Notes under the pieces: model-generated | Seen by the model: the letters and a program-made list of their open reading frames with translations, nothing else | Database searches by the model: none | Told to the model about the DNA's origin: nothing | Program-made: the position numbers and the translations under genes | Shown here: positions 8,546 to 19,137 of the stretch, piece by piece | Layout of the letters: each line of letters begins with the position of its first letter | Numbering within the stretch: position 1 is the first letter of the stretch | IMG/VR virus record: IMGVR_UViG_3300008110_000004 | Coordinates: 124,001-188,000 of that record | DNA length: 64,000 nt | Source of the DNA: a virus | Reading direction: 5' to 3' (one strand)

Positions 8546-11500
8546 ATGGCCAATACTCTTGTTCTAAAAAATTCAGGTACCTCTACGTCCGTACCCTCCA
8601 GTTTAACTCATGGTGAAATAGCAATAAACTATAACGATGGAAAAATATTTTATAAAAACGCTTCCAATACTATAGTTACTGCAAAATTAATTACTGGAAT
8701 TACTGGAACAACAGATCAGATTACTGTTACTGAAACCTCTGGTTCTTTTGCGATTAGTTTACCTTCGACAGTTAAATTAACTACTTTATTTATTGATAAT
8801 ATAGAAGTAGATACAACTGGTGCAACTAATGGTCAAGCATTAGTTTATAATGGTACAAAATTTGCACCGGCAACAGCAACTGGCCCTCAGGGAGCACAAG
8901 GAGCACAAGGGGCTCAGGGTCCACAAGGCTCCGCTGGGGCACAGGGTCCCCAGGGGGACGCTGGTCCACAGGGCGCTACAGGTGCCCAGGGGGCAACTGG
9001 CCCACAAGGAGATGTGGGCCCCCAAGGCGCTACAGGTGCCCAAGGCGCTACAGGTGCACAGGGACCACAGGGTGACACCGGCCCTCAGGGAGCTCAAGGT
9101 GCTCAAGGCCCCCAGGGTGCTAGTGGTGTAGCTGGAGCATTGAATGATTTATCTGATGCTGTTATTACGTCTCCTGAAGAGTTCCAAGGTCTTTCTTATA
9201 ATGGCTCATCATGGGTAAACAGTCATCAGCCGTTGGTGTCATATGTCCGTAACGCAGAATCCACAACCATTACGACCGGTACTTGCGTTTATCTATTTGG
9301 CGCCACAGGAGACCATGCCACAGTAAAAAGGGCTGATAACAACAGTGATACTACTTCGGCAAAAACTGTTGGTATAGCCGGTGCTAACATTACCGCTGGC
9401 AACAACGGACCTGTTATTACCCGTGGCTATGTTGATGGTATTGATCTTTCTGTTGGATATACGGCTGGCGATATCTTGTGGTTGGGAGAAAATGGGGCAT
9501 TTACTACTACTAAACCCAGCGCCCCTGACCATTTAGTTTTTATTGGTGTTGTTGTTCGAGCTACTAACAACGGTATTATCTACGTTGCTACTCAAAACGG
9601 TTACGAACTTGATGAACTTCATGACGTAAGTTTGCCTTCACCTAACTCTGGGGAGTTTCTTAAGTACAACGGATCACTGTGGGTTGCTGATGCTATTGAT
9701 CTTGGAACCGATACAACCGGAAATTATATGGTTGATGTATCTGCTGGCACGGGAGTGTCAATAACGCATACGCCATCGGAAGGCAGCACTGCTACAATAG
9801 GTATTGGTCAAGCAGTAGGTACGACCGACAATCCAACTTTTGCTGGAGTCACAGCTGATGCCATTAGAATAGGTGTTACAGCATCTAATGAAATAGATAC
9901 TTCGACTGGTAACTTAACAATTGATTCCGCCGGTGGCACAACAACAATTGATGATAATTTAATTGTATCAGGTGATCTCACAGTATCAGGCACAACAACC
10001 ACAATCAACAGCGAAACAATTAATTTAGCTGATAATATAATTACCCTTAACAGTAACTTTTCTACTGGCTCACCAACAGAAAATTCTGGCATTGCGGTGT
10101 TGCGTGGATCATCTCCAACAGTTTCAATGCGTTGGAATGAAAGTCTAGACAGGTGGGAATATACTGAAGATGGCACAAACTTTGTTCAATTAGACGGAAC
10201 TGGACCCCAGGGTGCTCAGGGTGCAACTGGCCCACAGGGCGATGTTGGTCCCCAAGGGTCAACTGGGGCAACTGGTTCGCAGGGTCCACAGGGAGCAATT
10301 GGAGCTACTGGCCCACAGGGTTCCCAGGGATCCACGGGATCTCAAGGTCCGCAAGGTGATACTGGTCCACAGGGAGCAACTGGAGCCCAAGGTGCTACCG
10401 GTGCCCAAGGGTCACAAGGAGATATTGGCCCCCAGGGCCCACAAGGCGCGCAAGGAGCTCAAGGGGCAACTGGTCCTCAAGGTCCCCAAGGTGATGTTGG
10501 CCCACAAGGAGCTACAGGAGCTCAGGGTTCAACGGGTCCACAAGGAGACATAGGACCCCAAGGAGCTCAAGGACCAATAGGTCCTCAAGGTTCTCAGGGA
10601 GCTACTGGAGCGCAAGGTCCGCAGGGTGCAACTGGCGCCCAAGGTGCAGTTGGCCCACAAGGTGACACTGGCGCCCAAGGCGCAACAGGTCCCCAGGGTT
10701 CCCAGGGAGACACTGGCCCCCAAGGTGCAACCGGTCCACAAGGAGCCACTGGCGCAACTGGATCACAAGGTTCCACAGGCGCCCAAGGAGCTCAAGGAGC
10801 CCAAGGCGCTGCCGGATTATCTTCCAGCTTCTACAACTATACTGCAAAAACTGGAACGACAAGTGGCAATCCTGGTTCTGGATATTTAATTTGGAATAAT
10901 AATAGTCAAACAAGCGCAACACAAATAAATGTTAGTCATTTAGACAACTTGTCAAATGACGTTGATGTGTTCCTTTCTGTTATTAAATCTGGCGACACAA
11001 TAATAATTCAGTCTGTTTCTGATTCAGATGATTATCAAAAATGGACAGTGTCTTCAACTATTACTGTTAATCCAAATAGTTATGTAGAAATACCAGTAAG
11101 TTTAATTACTTCTGGGGGAGACGGCACCACTGGTTTTGCAAATGATGCGGGGTTATTATTCATATTTTCCAGTATTGGCCCTCAAGGTGCTCAGGGAGCA
11201 CAAGGCGCAACCGGAGCGCAAGGCGCTACTGGCTCTACTGGTCCTCAAGGCCCTCAAGGTGACGTTGGTCCCCAAGGGGCTACCGGAGCACAGGGTTCCA
11301 CCGGGGCACAGGGTGCCACTGGAGCACAAGGGGATACTGGTCCCCAGGGAGCAACTGGCCCCCAGGGATCAACTGGCCCTCAGGGTGATATAGGCCCACA
11401 GGGAGCAACTGGCCCCCAGGGAGCAACCGGCCCACAAGGGGCAACTGGCCCGCAGGGAGCTCAGGGTGATACCGGTCCACAAGGAGCCACCGGCCCTCAA

Positions 11501-12730
11501 GGTGACACAGGTCCACAAGGAGCCGCCGGCCCTCAAGGTGCAACCGGCCCTCAGGGCGACATTGGTCCACAGGGGTCTACCGGCGCCCAAGGTGCAACCG
11601 GCGCCCAAGGTGCAACTGGCCCACAGGGAGCTACCGGTCCACAAGGAGATGTTGGTCCCCAAGGTGCTACAGGAGCTACTGGACCACAAGGAGATATGGG
11701 TCCTCAGGGTGCTACAGGAGCCACCGGTGCCCAAGGCCCCCAAGGTGCAACCGGCCCACAAGGAGCAACTGGCCCACAAGGAGCAACTGGAGCTCAGGGT
11801 GCAGAGGGTCCTCAAGGCTCCCAAGGCGCCCAAGGCGCCGAGGGACCTCAGGGCGCTCAAGGTGCAACAGGCCCAGTTGCAGGCTCCGCTAATCAAGTCG
11901 TATACAAAGACGGGACAAATGCTGCCGCAGGCAGTGCAAACCTCACATTTGACGGAACTCGCTTAACTGCTGCAGCATTAACAGTAGATACAAATACACT
12001 ATATGTTGATGCAACAAATAATCGTGTTGGCGTAAATACAGCATCTCCAGCGACAGCTTTTGATGTTATTGGCACTGCGACCATTCGTACGGCAGCCACA
12101 CAGGATGGCGTTGCACTTGCGGGTCGCGCTGGTGGTACGAGTACGTATGAAGTTACGCTAACTCCCACAACACTAACTGCAGATAGAACACTAACTCTTC
12201 CAAATGCTTCTGGAACTGTAGCAACTACAGCAAATTTGGGGCTTGTATATATATCTAGCGGAACATTTTCTGGCGCTACACAAGTAAATTTGCAGTCTGT
12301 TTTTTCTGCTACTTACGAAAACTATCGACTAGTTTTAACTAACTTACAGGCAGCTAGCACAGACTTCTACCTATTCCTCATAAACATGCTATCAAGCAGC
12401 ACTGCAGCTACAACAAGTTACTATTATGCAATGCAAGGGTTGACTTTCGGTGGAACTACTGATAATTACACTGGACAGAACTCTTCACTTGGGGTTTGCG
12501 GCGCAATATCCAACTCCGACATTCACATAGTCATGGATATTTCTCGTCCGAATGTTGCCGATAGGACAATAATTTCAGCACATTGCGCATCAGCGTGGGG
12601 TAATTATACAGCGACTGTGCAGCATACAACGGCAAGTGCGTATGATGGAATACAATTAAATAATTTTAGACTTGGTTCTAGCTCAGTCAATCTATCTGGA
12701 ACCTGGAAACTTTATGGGTACACAAATTAA
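8546..12730 (+). CDS. Collagen-like tail fibre/adhesin protein
   Basis: 1394 residues. The N-terminus ([19 protein letters not shown]) matches a module common at the head of phage fibre proteins. Three collagen-like blocks of uninterrupted Gly-X-Y triplets (about residues 112-195, 552-755 and 877-1112, roughly 170 triplets) alternate with globular beta-rich domains (195-550, 755-877). The C-terminal part (1113-1394) has a [14 protein letters not shown]-type chaperone-like/beta-prism repeat and a terminal domain probably contacting the receptor. Triplets are mostly [12 protein letters not shown] and GDV. Such proteins trimerise into rod-like fibres. The nucleotide repeats make this locus prone to recombination. 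Confidence 0.92.
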   Translation: MANTLVLKNSGTSTSVPSSLTHGEIAINYNDGKIFYKNASNTIVTAKLITGITGTTDQITVTETSGSFAISLPSTVKLTTLFIDNIEVDTTGATNGQALVYNGTKFAPATATGPQGAQGAQGAQGPQGSAGAQGPQGDAGPQGATGAQGATGPQGDVGPQGATGAQGATGAQGPQGDTGPQGAQGAQGPQGASGVAGALNDLSDAVITSPEEFQGLSYNGSSWVNSHQPLVSYVRNAESTTITTGTCVYLFGATGDHATVKRADNNSDTTSAKTVGIAGANITAGNNGPVITRGYVDGIDLSVGYTAGDILWLGENGAFTTTKPSAPDHLVFIGVVVRATNNGIIYVATQNGYELDELHDVSLPSPNSGEFLKYNGSLWVADAIDLGTDTTGNYMVDVSAGTGVSITHTPSEGSTATIGIGQAVGTTDNPTFAGVTADAIRIGVTASNEIDTSTGNLTIDSAGGTTTIDDNLIVSGDLTVSGTTTTINSETINLADNIITLNSNFSTGSPTENSGIAVLRGSSPTVSMRWNESLDRWEYTEDGTNFVQLDGTGPQGAQGATGPQGDVGPQGSTGATGSQGPQGAIGATGPQGSQGSTGSQGPQGDTGPQGATGAQGATGAQGSQGDIGPQGPQGAQGAQGATGPQGPQGDVGPQGATGAQGSTGPQGDIGPQGAQGPIGPQGSQGATGAQGPQGATGAQGAVGPQGDTGAQGATGPQGSQGDTGPQGATGPQGATGATGSQGSTGAQGAQGAQGAAGLSSSFYNYTAKTGTTSGNPGSGYLIWNNNSQTSATQINVSHLDNLSNDVDVFLSVIKSGDTIIIQSVSDSDDYQKWTVSSTITVNPNSYVEIPVSLITSGGDGTTGFANDAGLLFIFSSIGPQGAQGAQGATGAQGATGSTGPQGPQGDVGPQGATGAQGSTGAQGATGAQGDTGPQGATGPQGSTGPQGDIGPQGATGPQGATGPQGATGPQGAQGDTGPQGATGPQGDTGPQGAAGPQGATGPQGDIGPQGSTGAQGATGAQGATGPQGATGPQGDVGPQGATGATGPQGDMGPQGATGATGAQGPQGATGPQGATGPQGATGAQGAEGPQGSQGAQGAEGPQGAQGATGPVAGSANQVVYKDGTNAAAGSANLTFDGTRLTAAALTVDTNTLYVDATNNRVGVNTASPATAFDVIGTATIRTAATQDGVALAGRAGGTSTYEVTLTPTTLTADRTLTLPNASGTVATTANLGLVYISSGTFSGATQVNLQSVFSATYENYRLVLTNLQAASTDFYLFLINMLSSSTAATTSYYYAMQGLTFGGTTDNYTGQNSSLGVCGAISNSDIHIVMDISRPNVADRTIISAHCASAWGNYTATVQHTTASAYDGIQLNNFRLGSSSVNLSGTWKLYGYTN

Positions 12731-12742
12731 TAGGAGACAACA

Positions 12743-12928
12743 ATGCCAAGAGTAAGATATGTCTATGATGGCACAAATCAAACTGAAACAACAGGTAATT
12801 TTAGTGCCGGAGAAGAAACAGCGCAAGATGCACAAGACGCTACTAATGAATCAACTTATAAAACTAATTCAAAAGCGGTTAGTCGCGATATAGCTGACAA
12901 TCGTAGATTTATTATGGAGGTAATTTAA
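12743..12928 (+). CDS. Small virion-associated protein of unknown function
   Basis: 61 residues after TAGGAGACAAC. Polar, Thr/Asn/Asp-rich, no recognised domain. The stop overlaps the next start by 1 bp. Location inside the fibre cluster suggests a tail accessory protein. Confidence 0.65.
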   Translation: MPRVRYVYDGTNQTETTGNFSAGEETAQDAQDATNESTYKTNSKAVSRDIADNRRFIMEVI

Positions 12929-13302
12929 TGCCTATTCAAATGAAGAGGTTATCTGGTCCAGACAATTTTGCCTCTGCAGATACCGAAGAAGATTTATATA
13001 CAGTTCCAAGAAATACCGGTTACACAACTACAACTGTTATTAAAGAAATTATCCTCTGCAATACCGCAGCTTCTGCTGCAACTGTCACTTTGTGGTTAAA
13101 GCCAAAAAATGTTACGGTTGCAACGGATCATGTATTTATCAATGCGCTTTCACTAGCGGCAAATGAAACTGTTACTTTATCTACATCTTTAATATTAACA
13201 AATGATGATAATACGGCTGGAGATACATATTCTGATAAAATTCGTGGAAAAGCAAGTGCAACTACAGTAAACTATATAATAAATGGTTATGAAGAGTACT
13301 GA
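12928..13302 (+). CDS. Small beta-rich tail-region protein
   Basis: 124 residues. The pattern of alternating hydrophobic residues (VIKEIILCNTAASAATVTLWL, then KPKNV, NALSLAANETVTLSTSLIL) suggests a beta-sandwich like that of small head-tail or fibre-attachment proteins. No catalytic motif. Sits between fibre-type genes with 1-bp and 5-bp junctions. Confidence 0.65.
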   Translation: MPIQMKRLSGPDNFASADTEEDLYTVPRNTGYTTTTVIKEIILCNTAASAATVTLWLKPKNVTVATDHVFINALSLAANETVTLSTSLILTNDDNTAGDTYSDKIRGKASATTVNYIINGYEEY

Positions 13303-13307
13303 TATTT

Positions 13308-14096
13308 ATGGGAAAGTTTATTAGGGCAAATAATACTACAACAGGAATTAGTTTTGTTGGCGGTACTTCGTCCACACATTCTGACTTACTTACCATGTCA
13401 AACTTAGTTGACGTTCCTGACTCAATTTATGGATCCGCAGCTGATGGATCAGTAACCTTTGATGGCTCAAGTACCGTTTTGTCAATGGCGCCAGCATCTT
13501 CTGTATACACAATGACTAGGGATATATATTGTTACAACTTAACTTTATCGGCAAACGTGCGCTTAAATCCAGCTGGTTATAGAATTTTTGTACAAAATTT
13601 ATTAACATTTGGTAGTGGGTCTACTATTGGTTTTACCACAGGTTTTTCTACCGCTGGATCAATACAACAGGGCGGAGCAGCAAACAATGTTTCGTTGTCG
13701 CCAGTGACACATAGCCTTGGGGGCTCAAGCGCAACATATAATGCGACAGCACCAACAGCAGCTACAGGCGGAACCAACTATTACAAACAACCATTTCAGG
13801 CAATAAAAGGATATTCCATTACTGGGTCTTCGACTACTCCAACATTTTTAAAAGGTGGAGCTGGCGGAACAGCTGGTGCTGGAGGCGGAGTTGTAATCTT
13901 AGCTGCTAGATTTATTGGCGTTTCCAGTGGCACTGGTTACATTAAAGCTCCTGGAACAGCGGGGGCTGGCGGTGGTGGCGGTGGTGTTATTATTATTATT
14001 TCATCTGCAGCAACATTAAATTCTGGTGTTTCCACTGATGTTACTGGTGGGACCAGCTGCGTTGCTGGAACGGTAATTTATTCACAGGTGGCATAG
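13308..14096 (+). CDS. Glycine-rich beta-repeat tail/adhesin protein
   Basis: 262 residues. It begins with a short unordered segment, then a beta-helix-like region (YNLTLSANVRLNPAGYRIFV) and poly-Gly-rich loops (GGAGGTAGAGGGVVILAA, GAGGGGGGVIIII). The strand pattern VRLNPAGYRIFVQNLLTF is shared with the next, larger gene (TLFTNGFRVFVNGTLTNNG), so the two are related. Likely a fibre or surface-decorating protein. Confidence 0.7.
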   Translation: MGKFIRANNTTTGISFVGGTSSTHSDLLTMSNLVDVPDSIYGSAADGSVTFDGSSTVLSMAPASSVYTMTRDIYCYNLTLSANVRLNPAGYRIFVQNLLTFGSGSTIGFTTGFSTAGSIQQGGAANNVSLSPVTHSLGGSSATYNATAPTAATGGTNYYKQPFQAIKGYSITGSSTTPTFLKGGAGGTAGAGGGVVILAARFIGVSSGTGYIKAPGTAGAGGGGGGVIIIISSAATLNSGVSTDVTGGTSCVAGTVIYSQVA

Positions 14097-14098
14097 TT

Positions 14099-15832
14099 AT
14101 GGTTGGCAGGATTCGAAGAATAAATAAAACAATTACACAGCGTGATGATTCAATTTTTGGCGAAGGCACTGACGGTGCTGTGACAATATCTAGTGGTACA
14201 ACATATTTAACAAAAGATATGTATTACACTAATCTAACAATCAACTCTGGCGCAACATTATTTACTAATGGTTTTAGAGTTTTTGTTAATGGAACATTAA
14301 CTAATAATGGAACACTAGGAATGCCAACTTTAACTGCAGCTACTGTAGCAGATGGTTCTGGCACAGTAGCTGGCAGACAAAACGCTCTTAATCCAGCTAA
14401 AGCATGGGGCACAAGCACAGACGCATTATCTGTAACAGATATGCACGATATGGACGATGCTGTATCAGGTTGGTTTATTACTTCAGCTGGGGCAATTACC
14501 AAAATAGGATCAGGCTCACTTGGGGTAGCTGGTTCAAGTGGAAATGTTGCGGCTGCAACTGCTGGTAATTATCCTGGTCATTCCAATACGGTTGGTGCTG
14601 CCGGTGGAACAGGCAATGCGGCGACAGCTGGTACTGGTGGAGCAGGAGGTCTTGGTGGTGGATTGGTTATTGTTTTAGCCAAAAATATCTCTGGCACTGG
14701 TTATATAGTTAGTTATGGATTTGCTGGAAACCCAGGAAATCCTGCGGTGCAAGGTAATCCAGCTCCAAATATTAGCGGATATCATACTGGCGGATTCTAT
14801 CATCATGCTATTAATGGACACAGGATAAGTCCTGCTACTAGTAATCAAAATAGCCCCCATCATAACCATGGAAACCATAATCATAATGCCGGAGTCCTTC
14901 CTGGAAATCCAACAAATGCAACAGGAGTAGTCAATGCTGGGCATCATCCTGCAACTAACAATCACGCACATGCTTCACATGGTACTAATCATAATAGTGG
15001 CAGCAATTTTAGCAATAGTCCTCCTTATGTAATTTACGTATTAGCACATAATGGTGGGACGAATCATAACTCCGGTAACGGTCATCATCATCATCCAGCT
15101 AATGGAAGCAGGCCTTCGCCTCATCAAGCGAATTCAAACGCTGCGCATCATAGCCATGGTTCACATACGCATACTCCAGTTCACATTTTTGGGCATGCGA
15201 CATCAAACCATAATGGATCTCATTCTTGTGATTGTAATCATGGCGCTCATCATCACAATCCTGGACATGGTCATCACGCTGGCAATCATAATGCCGGAAA
15301 TCATCCCTATCCACACGGGGTGGGTGGGCATGGATCTGGGCCTAATCCAACGTCACACAACGCCCACGCTGTAACTCATCCTGGTCATGGCCATCATCAT
15401 ACGGCAGAAACTCCCCATGGTGCATCTAATCCGCATTCATATGGTGGAGCAAAAGGCATACCTCACTCAGCATTGGTTTTGGGTCATAATGGAAGCAATC
15501 CGCATACAAGTGGAAGCCACCCTCATGGAGCTGGAAGTACTGGGCCAAGTCCTAATGCAACCATAACTGCAGGCAGCCACAATGCAGGTGACCACACACA
15601 CACGGCTGCCACAGTAAACCACAGCTCCGGAGCAGTTACCAGCAATAGAACAGCAGCTCCAACTCACACTGCAACAAATGCAAATTATACTGGTGGGTCT
15701 GGAGGTACAGCAAATCCGGGTAATACTGGTGCAACAGGGAGTACCGGTGGTATAATTGTCGTTACAAGAAACGCCGGAAATGCTGCTAATCAACTAGGAC
15801 ATTCTAATTATTCTAAGATACTAGATATCTAA
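14099..15832 (+). CDS. Histidine-rich, glycine-rich tail/adhesin protein
   Basis: 577 residues, 2 bp after the previous gene. Residues 1-225 resemble the 13308 product (beta repeats ending in a Gly-rich, hydrophobic VIVLAKNI segment). Residues about 225-520 are extraordinarily rich in His, Asn, Gly, Ser and Pro, with many short clusters (HHNHGNHNHN, GNGHHHHP, GAHHHNPGHGHH). The C-terminus (520-577) returns to Gly/Thr-rich sequence with GGIIVVTRNAGN. The central domain looks like an insertion between the two halves of a glycine-rich fibre module and could bind Fe, Ni, Zn or Cu. No homologue recognised for the His region. Confidence 0.75.
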   Translation: MVGRIRRINKTITQRDDSIFGEGTDGAVTISSGTTYLTKDMYYTNLTINSGATLFTNGFRVFVNGTLTNNGTLGMPTLTAATVADGSGTVAGRQNALNPAKAWGTSTDALSVTDMHDMDDAVSGWFITSAGAITKIGSGSLGVAGSSGNVAAATAGNYPGHSNTVGAAGGTGNAATAGTGGAGGLGGGLVIVLAKNISGTGYIVSYGFAGNPGNPAVQGNPAPNISGYHTGGFYHHAINGHRISPATSNQNSPHHNHGNHNHNAGVLPGNPTNATGVVNAGHHPATNNHAHASHGTNHNSGSNFSNSPPYVIYVLAHNGGTNHNSGNGHHHHPANGSRPSPHQANSNAAHHSHGSHTHTPVHIFGHATSNHNGSHSCDCNHGAHHHNPGHGHHAGNHNAGNHPYPHGVGGHGSGPNPTSHNAHAVTHPGHGHHHTAETPHGASNPHSYGGAKGIPHSALVLGHNGSNPHTSGSHPHGAGSTGPSPNATITAGSHNAGDHTHTAATVNHSSGAVTSNRTAAPTHTATNANYTGGSGGTANPGNTGATGSTGGIIVVTRNAGNAANQLGHSNYSKILDI

Positions 15833-15871
15833 AAATAATATGATATAATTGTACAAACTTAAGGAGAAAAA

Positions 15872-16117
15872 ATGTCATTTTTTAATTCAATTAGTTCAGA
15901 AAGAAAACTTCAAATTGTTGAAGCAAGAATATCTTCATTAAAAGAACAACTATGGACACTTTTAATCGACGCAGAAATTGACCCAGACACATTAGATGTT
16001 AATACTTTTGATGCAGCTATTGATATAGCTGAAAAGTTCTCTTATTTAAGAGAACAGTATGTAAATTTAACATCTATTATTGAAAAAATGGAACAAGTAA
16101 AATCAGGATTAGAATAA
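15872..16117 (+). CDS. Small helical protein of unknown function
   Basis: 81 residues after AAGGAGAAAAA. Mostly helical and acidic. The segment LWTLLIDAEIDPDTLDVNTFD is reminiscent of the 83-residue product at 19923-20174 (IMVGIDPEELEMVDGKF), so the two may be distant paralogs, each directly upstream of an oxygenase gene. Confidence 0.65.
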   Translation: MSFFNSISSERKLQIVEARISSLKEQLWTLLIDAEIDPDTLDVNTFDAAIDIAEKFSYLREQYVNLTSIIEKMEQVKSGLE

Positions 16118-16120
16118 TTT

Positions 16121-16711
16121 ATGAAATTTAAAGAACACGCTACGTGTGTAGTTGAATATGAAAATGTTTTTGACGCACAAAAATTTATAATTCTTCTAGA
16201 AGAAGAATGCAGTGAATCATGGGGATATTTGTCTTGGCAAAGATCTACTGTTGGCACTGGTCAAGTTTCTGATATTAGAACATCTCTAAGTTGTGAGCTA
16301 GAGCCAATTAATAGCAAAGATATTCAAATAGAGCGAGTAAAGCCACTTGCCGCTGAATGGATCTCTATGTGGGAGAAAGTGGACCCCATAGTATGGGACT
16401 ATAGAAATTATTTTGAGCTAGACCTAGATGCCGACGAAGGATATAGGGTGTTAAAATATTCTGCAGGAGCGGAATATGGCATTCATCACGATCATGCTCC
16501 AATGAACGCAAGAACGTTAAGTTTAGTTGCCTTTTTGAATGATGATTATACTGGAGGCAATTTAGTATTTCCTAAGTTTAATATTTCAATTAAGCCAAAA
16601 GCTGGAAGTGTTATTCTTTTTCCATCCAACTTTCCATACGCTCACATCGCAGAACCAGTAGGTGAAGTTGATGGTACAACTAAATATTCATTAGTTACAT
16701 GGTTTAGATGA
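16121..16711 (+). CDS. 2OG-Fe(II) dioxygenase (prolyl-hydroxylase-like), copy 1
   Basis: 196 residues. The double-stranded beta-helix core has iron ligands H122 and D124 (motif HHD) and distal H175 (AHIAEP), with a late PKAGSVILFPS strand typical of P4H-like enzymes. The family hydroxylates proteins or small molecules using 2-oxoglutarate, O2 and Fe(II). The stop overlaps the next start (ATGA-type). First oxygenase of the 16121-22598 enzyme cluster. Confidence 0.85.
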   Translation: MKFKEHATCVVEYENVFDAQKFIILLEEECSESWGYLSWQRSTVGTGQVSDIRTSLSCELEPINSKDIQIERVKPLAAEWISMWEKVDPIVWDYRNYFELDLDADEGYRVLKYSAGAEYGIHHDHAPMNARTLSLVAFLNDDYTGGNLVFPKFNISIKPKAGSVILFPSNFPYAHIAEPVGEVDGTTKYSLVTWFR

Positions 16712-16965
16712 TTGAGGAAATAATGGGATATAATCTGCAAAAAGATTTTGAATATGTACAAAGTAAACTGTGTGAAATAATAATTTTTATTGGTGGAGAA
16801 ACTGATGTGATTTCTTCTTATAATATAAATACATTATTGCAGATGTGCGTAGATGTATATGGCCAAAATAACTACAATGACGCAGAATTGCTTAGCTTAC
16901 AGCAGAGTCTTAGAAGACTTTGGTATATGTATACCGTATTAAAATGGAGATTAGAAAATGTCTGA
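16708..16965 (+). CDS. Small unknown protein in the oxygenase/halogenase operon
   Basis: 85 residues, overlapping both neighbours by 4 and 8 bp, so translationally coupled. Predicted helical with two Cys; no motif recognised. Confidence 0.65.
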   Translation: MIEEIMGYNLQKDFEYVQSKLCEIIIFIGGETDVISSYNINTLLQMCVDVYGQNNYNDAELLSLQQSLRRLWYMYTVLKWRLENV

Positions 16966-17665
16966 AAATTATGCTAATCCAGAAATATCTAATATTTATT
17001 CAAAAACCAAAAGTTTTGAGCTATCGCACGATGATTTAAGACAATCTTTTTTAAATGTTCTTGATAGCGAAATACAGACTGGGGTAGATAGAAGTAACGA
17101 TGCAAGAGGTATGTCTCAGCAGCTGAACTGGCACTCTGCGGTATTGGGAAATTTATGTCACGACAACAGCTCTGGACTAGATGCTGAGTTATTTGTTAGA
17201 TCTTTAGCTGAGTTTGTAACTAGGTTAAAAAATCCAAATACAGCTTTGTGTGGGACAATATGCCATCTAGTTATGGCGGAGATAAAAAAAATTGTTCCAA
17301 ATATTGACTATATAAATACAGTGCACCTAGATTATTTAGAAAAATATTTGAATGAGTCTATCGATAGCAGCAATGTCATCCTAATGCAGGATATTGAAAC
17401 TTCTTCGTTAGATAAGTTTTATGATCTTATTTTTATAGACTTTGAAATATTTAGTCACGATCTGTCTTTAGTAGACAATCTTTGGGCAAAAGTAGCCCCA
17501 AATGGCTTAATGTGTTTATGGAATGTTAATGATTTTCACAAAGTCTATCAAAGAGGCACTGGGCATGCCTGGACTCAATACCTAATGTCATTAACTGAGC
17601 GTGAAGACATGTACACTTTCCACATTCCAATTCTAACAGGATTTACGTTGGTTATTAAAAGATGA
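16958..17665 (+). CDS. Methyltransferase-like protein (divergent Rossmann fold)
   Basis: 235 residues. The C-terminal half has a class I methyltransferase layout: DLIFIDFEIFSHDLSLVDNLWAKVAPNGLMCLWNV, i.e. an acidic strand then a PxG loop and final strand. The N-terminal SAM loop is not obvious, so the assignment is partial. It ends in a 4-bp overlap with the halogenase gene, pointing to a shared pathway. Confidence 0.5.
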   Translation: MSENYANPEISNIYSKTKSFELSHDDLRQSFLNVLDSEIQTGVDRSNDARGMSQQLNWHSAVLGNLCHDNSSGLDAELFVRSLAEFVTRLKNPNTALCGTICHLVMAEIKKIVPNIDYINTVHLDYLEKYLNESIDSSNVILMQDIETSSLDKFYDLIFIDFEIFSHDLSLVDNLWAKVAPNGLMCLWNVNDFHKVYQRGTGHAWTQYLMSLTEREDMYTFHIPILTGFTLVIKR

Positions 17666-19137
17666 ATCAAAAAAAAATTATAGTAGTAGGTTCAGGAACA
17701 GCTGGGCTTGTAACTGGATTAATTATTAAATCTTATTTTAAAGATTATAGTGTAATCAATATATCTTCCAGTAAACGTGGTATTATTGGAGTAGGAGAAG
17801 GCTCAACTGAGCATTGGCGCATATTTCAAGATATCATCGGCATTCATCCTCATGATATGATTAAAAATGTAGACATTACCCATAAGTATGGAATTAGATA
17901 TGAAAATTGGACAAATCATACTCCTGATTATTTTCATAGCGTTGGTGGCACTGGGGTTCATTTTGGTAGCTTTTGGGCCGGATACGCAACTGCGCTAGAG
18001 AACAATAGATTGTTAACAAACACCTATTCTTGGCGCGGAATAGTAGAAGATAAAATTATTGATCTTGGTGAAAAAACACATTATGGATCTAATCAATATC
18101 ATTTTGATACATTTAAGTTAAATGAGTATCTAATTAAATTGTCTAAAGAAAAAGGAATTATTTTTATAGACGATGATGTAATTGATGTTTTTGTATCAGA
18201 AAATGGATACATTGAAAGTGTACTTACTAAAGAAAATAATCAAAATATATCTGCAGATTTTTTCGTCGATGCAACTGGATTTCATAGGCAGGTTTTAAGC
18301 AAAATTGCCGACCAAACATTTATTCCGTATAGAAAATATTTACCGTGCGATAAGGCAATAGCCTTTCCTACAGAAGCTGATCCATCAGGAAGAATACGTC
18401 CATATACTAGAGCACGAGCGCTAAAAAATGGTTGGATGTGGGAGATACCAACGTTAAGCCGTAGAGGAAATGGTTATGTATTTTCTTCTGATTTTTGTTC
18501 AACCGAACAAGCTATCAAAGAGGCTTCTGAAATTCATGAATTTGAAGTTACTCCAGCAAAAGTTATAGATTTTACTTCTGGATATTTTAAAGAAACATGG
18601 AAGAATAACTGTATTGCTGTCGGACTTGCTGCGGGATTTGTTGAACCATTAGAGGCTACTTCAATTTCTACAACAATTCAACAAGCAAGAGTTCTATGCT
18701 CATATCTTCCAACCTTCTCTGAGAATAGAACATATGGGATAAAAGAATATCATAGAATAATGGATTCTATTATGAATAATATTCTATGTATGATTTCTCT
18801 GCATTATATTTCAGATAGATCAGATACAGAAATGTGGAGAGCTCAACAGTCAGCAGAAAAACCAGAATTGTTACAGCATCTTATTGAGTTGTGGAGTATA
18901 CGTTGTCCGGAAACGCACGATGTGCCATCTACAGGATATGAATTATTTGGCGCACCACATTTATGGCATGTTGCTCAGGGGCAAGGTGTGCTAAAATCAG
19001 ATATTGCATCAATGCAATTGGATGCTTACGGTGCTAGATCATCTGGAATTGAAAATATAAAAAATATAGCTAAAGAATTTTTATCTCATAAATTGGTGGA
19101 TCATGGTGAAGAACTCAGAAAAATTAAAAATAGTTAG
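17662..19137 (+). CDS. Flavin-dependent tryptophan halogenase family protein
   Basis: 491 residues, close to the family's usual length. It has the FAD-binding GxGxxG loop (GSGTAG, 10-15), the GEGS motif (45-48), and the halogenase-specific WxWxIP motif (WMWEIP, about 258-263) that keeps these enzymes from acting as monooxygenases. K75 aligns with the catalytic Lys of PrnA and E331 (EPLEATS) with its catalytic Glu. With FADH2 from a reductase these enzymes add Cl or Br to an indole or other aromatic ring. Related genes are known as auxiliary genes in marine cyanophages. No flavin reductase is seen nearby. Substrate unknown. Confidence 0.88.
   Translation: MNQKKIIVVGSGTAGLVTGLIIKSYFKDYSVINISSSKRGIIGVGEGSTEHWRIFQDIIGIHPHDMIKNVDITHKYGIRYENWTNHTPDYFHSVGGTGVHFGSFWAGYATALENNRLLTNTYSWRGIVEDKIIDLGEKTHYGSNQYHFDTFKLNEYLIKLSKEKGIIFIDDDVIDVFVSENGYIESVLTKENNQNISADFFVDATGFHRQVLSKIADQTFIPYRKYLPCDKAIAFPTEADPSGRIRPYTRARALKNGWMWEIPTLSRRGNGYVFSSDFCSTEQAIKEASEIHEFEVTPAKVIDFTSGYFKETWKNNCIAVGLAAGFVEPLEATSISTTIQQARVLCSYLPTFSENRTYGIKEYHRIMDSIMNNILCMISLHYISDRSDTEMWRAQQSAEKPELLQHLIELWSIRCPETHDVPSTGYELFGAPHLWHVAQGQGVLKSDIASMQLDAYGARSSGIENIKNIAKEFLSHKLVDHGEELRKIKNS

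Noticed and set aside
8880-11880. Dense short direct repeats suggestive of a CRISPR or satellite array
   Set aside because: The 9-bp periodicity is the codon pattern of collagen triplets in one open frame; no constant-length spacers.
8840-11966. Many long open frames on both strands in other phases of the fibre gene
   Set aside because: They are shadows of the Gly-X-Y repeat code; no ribosome sites and strongly biased, repetitive products.
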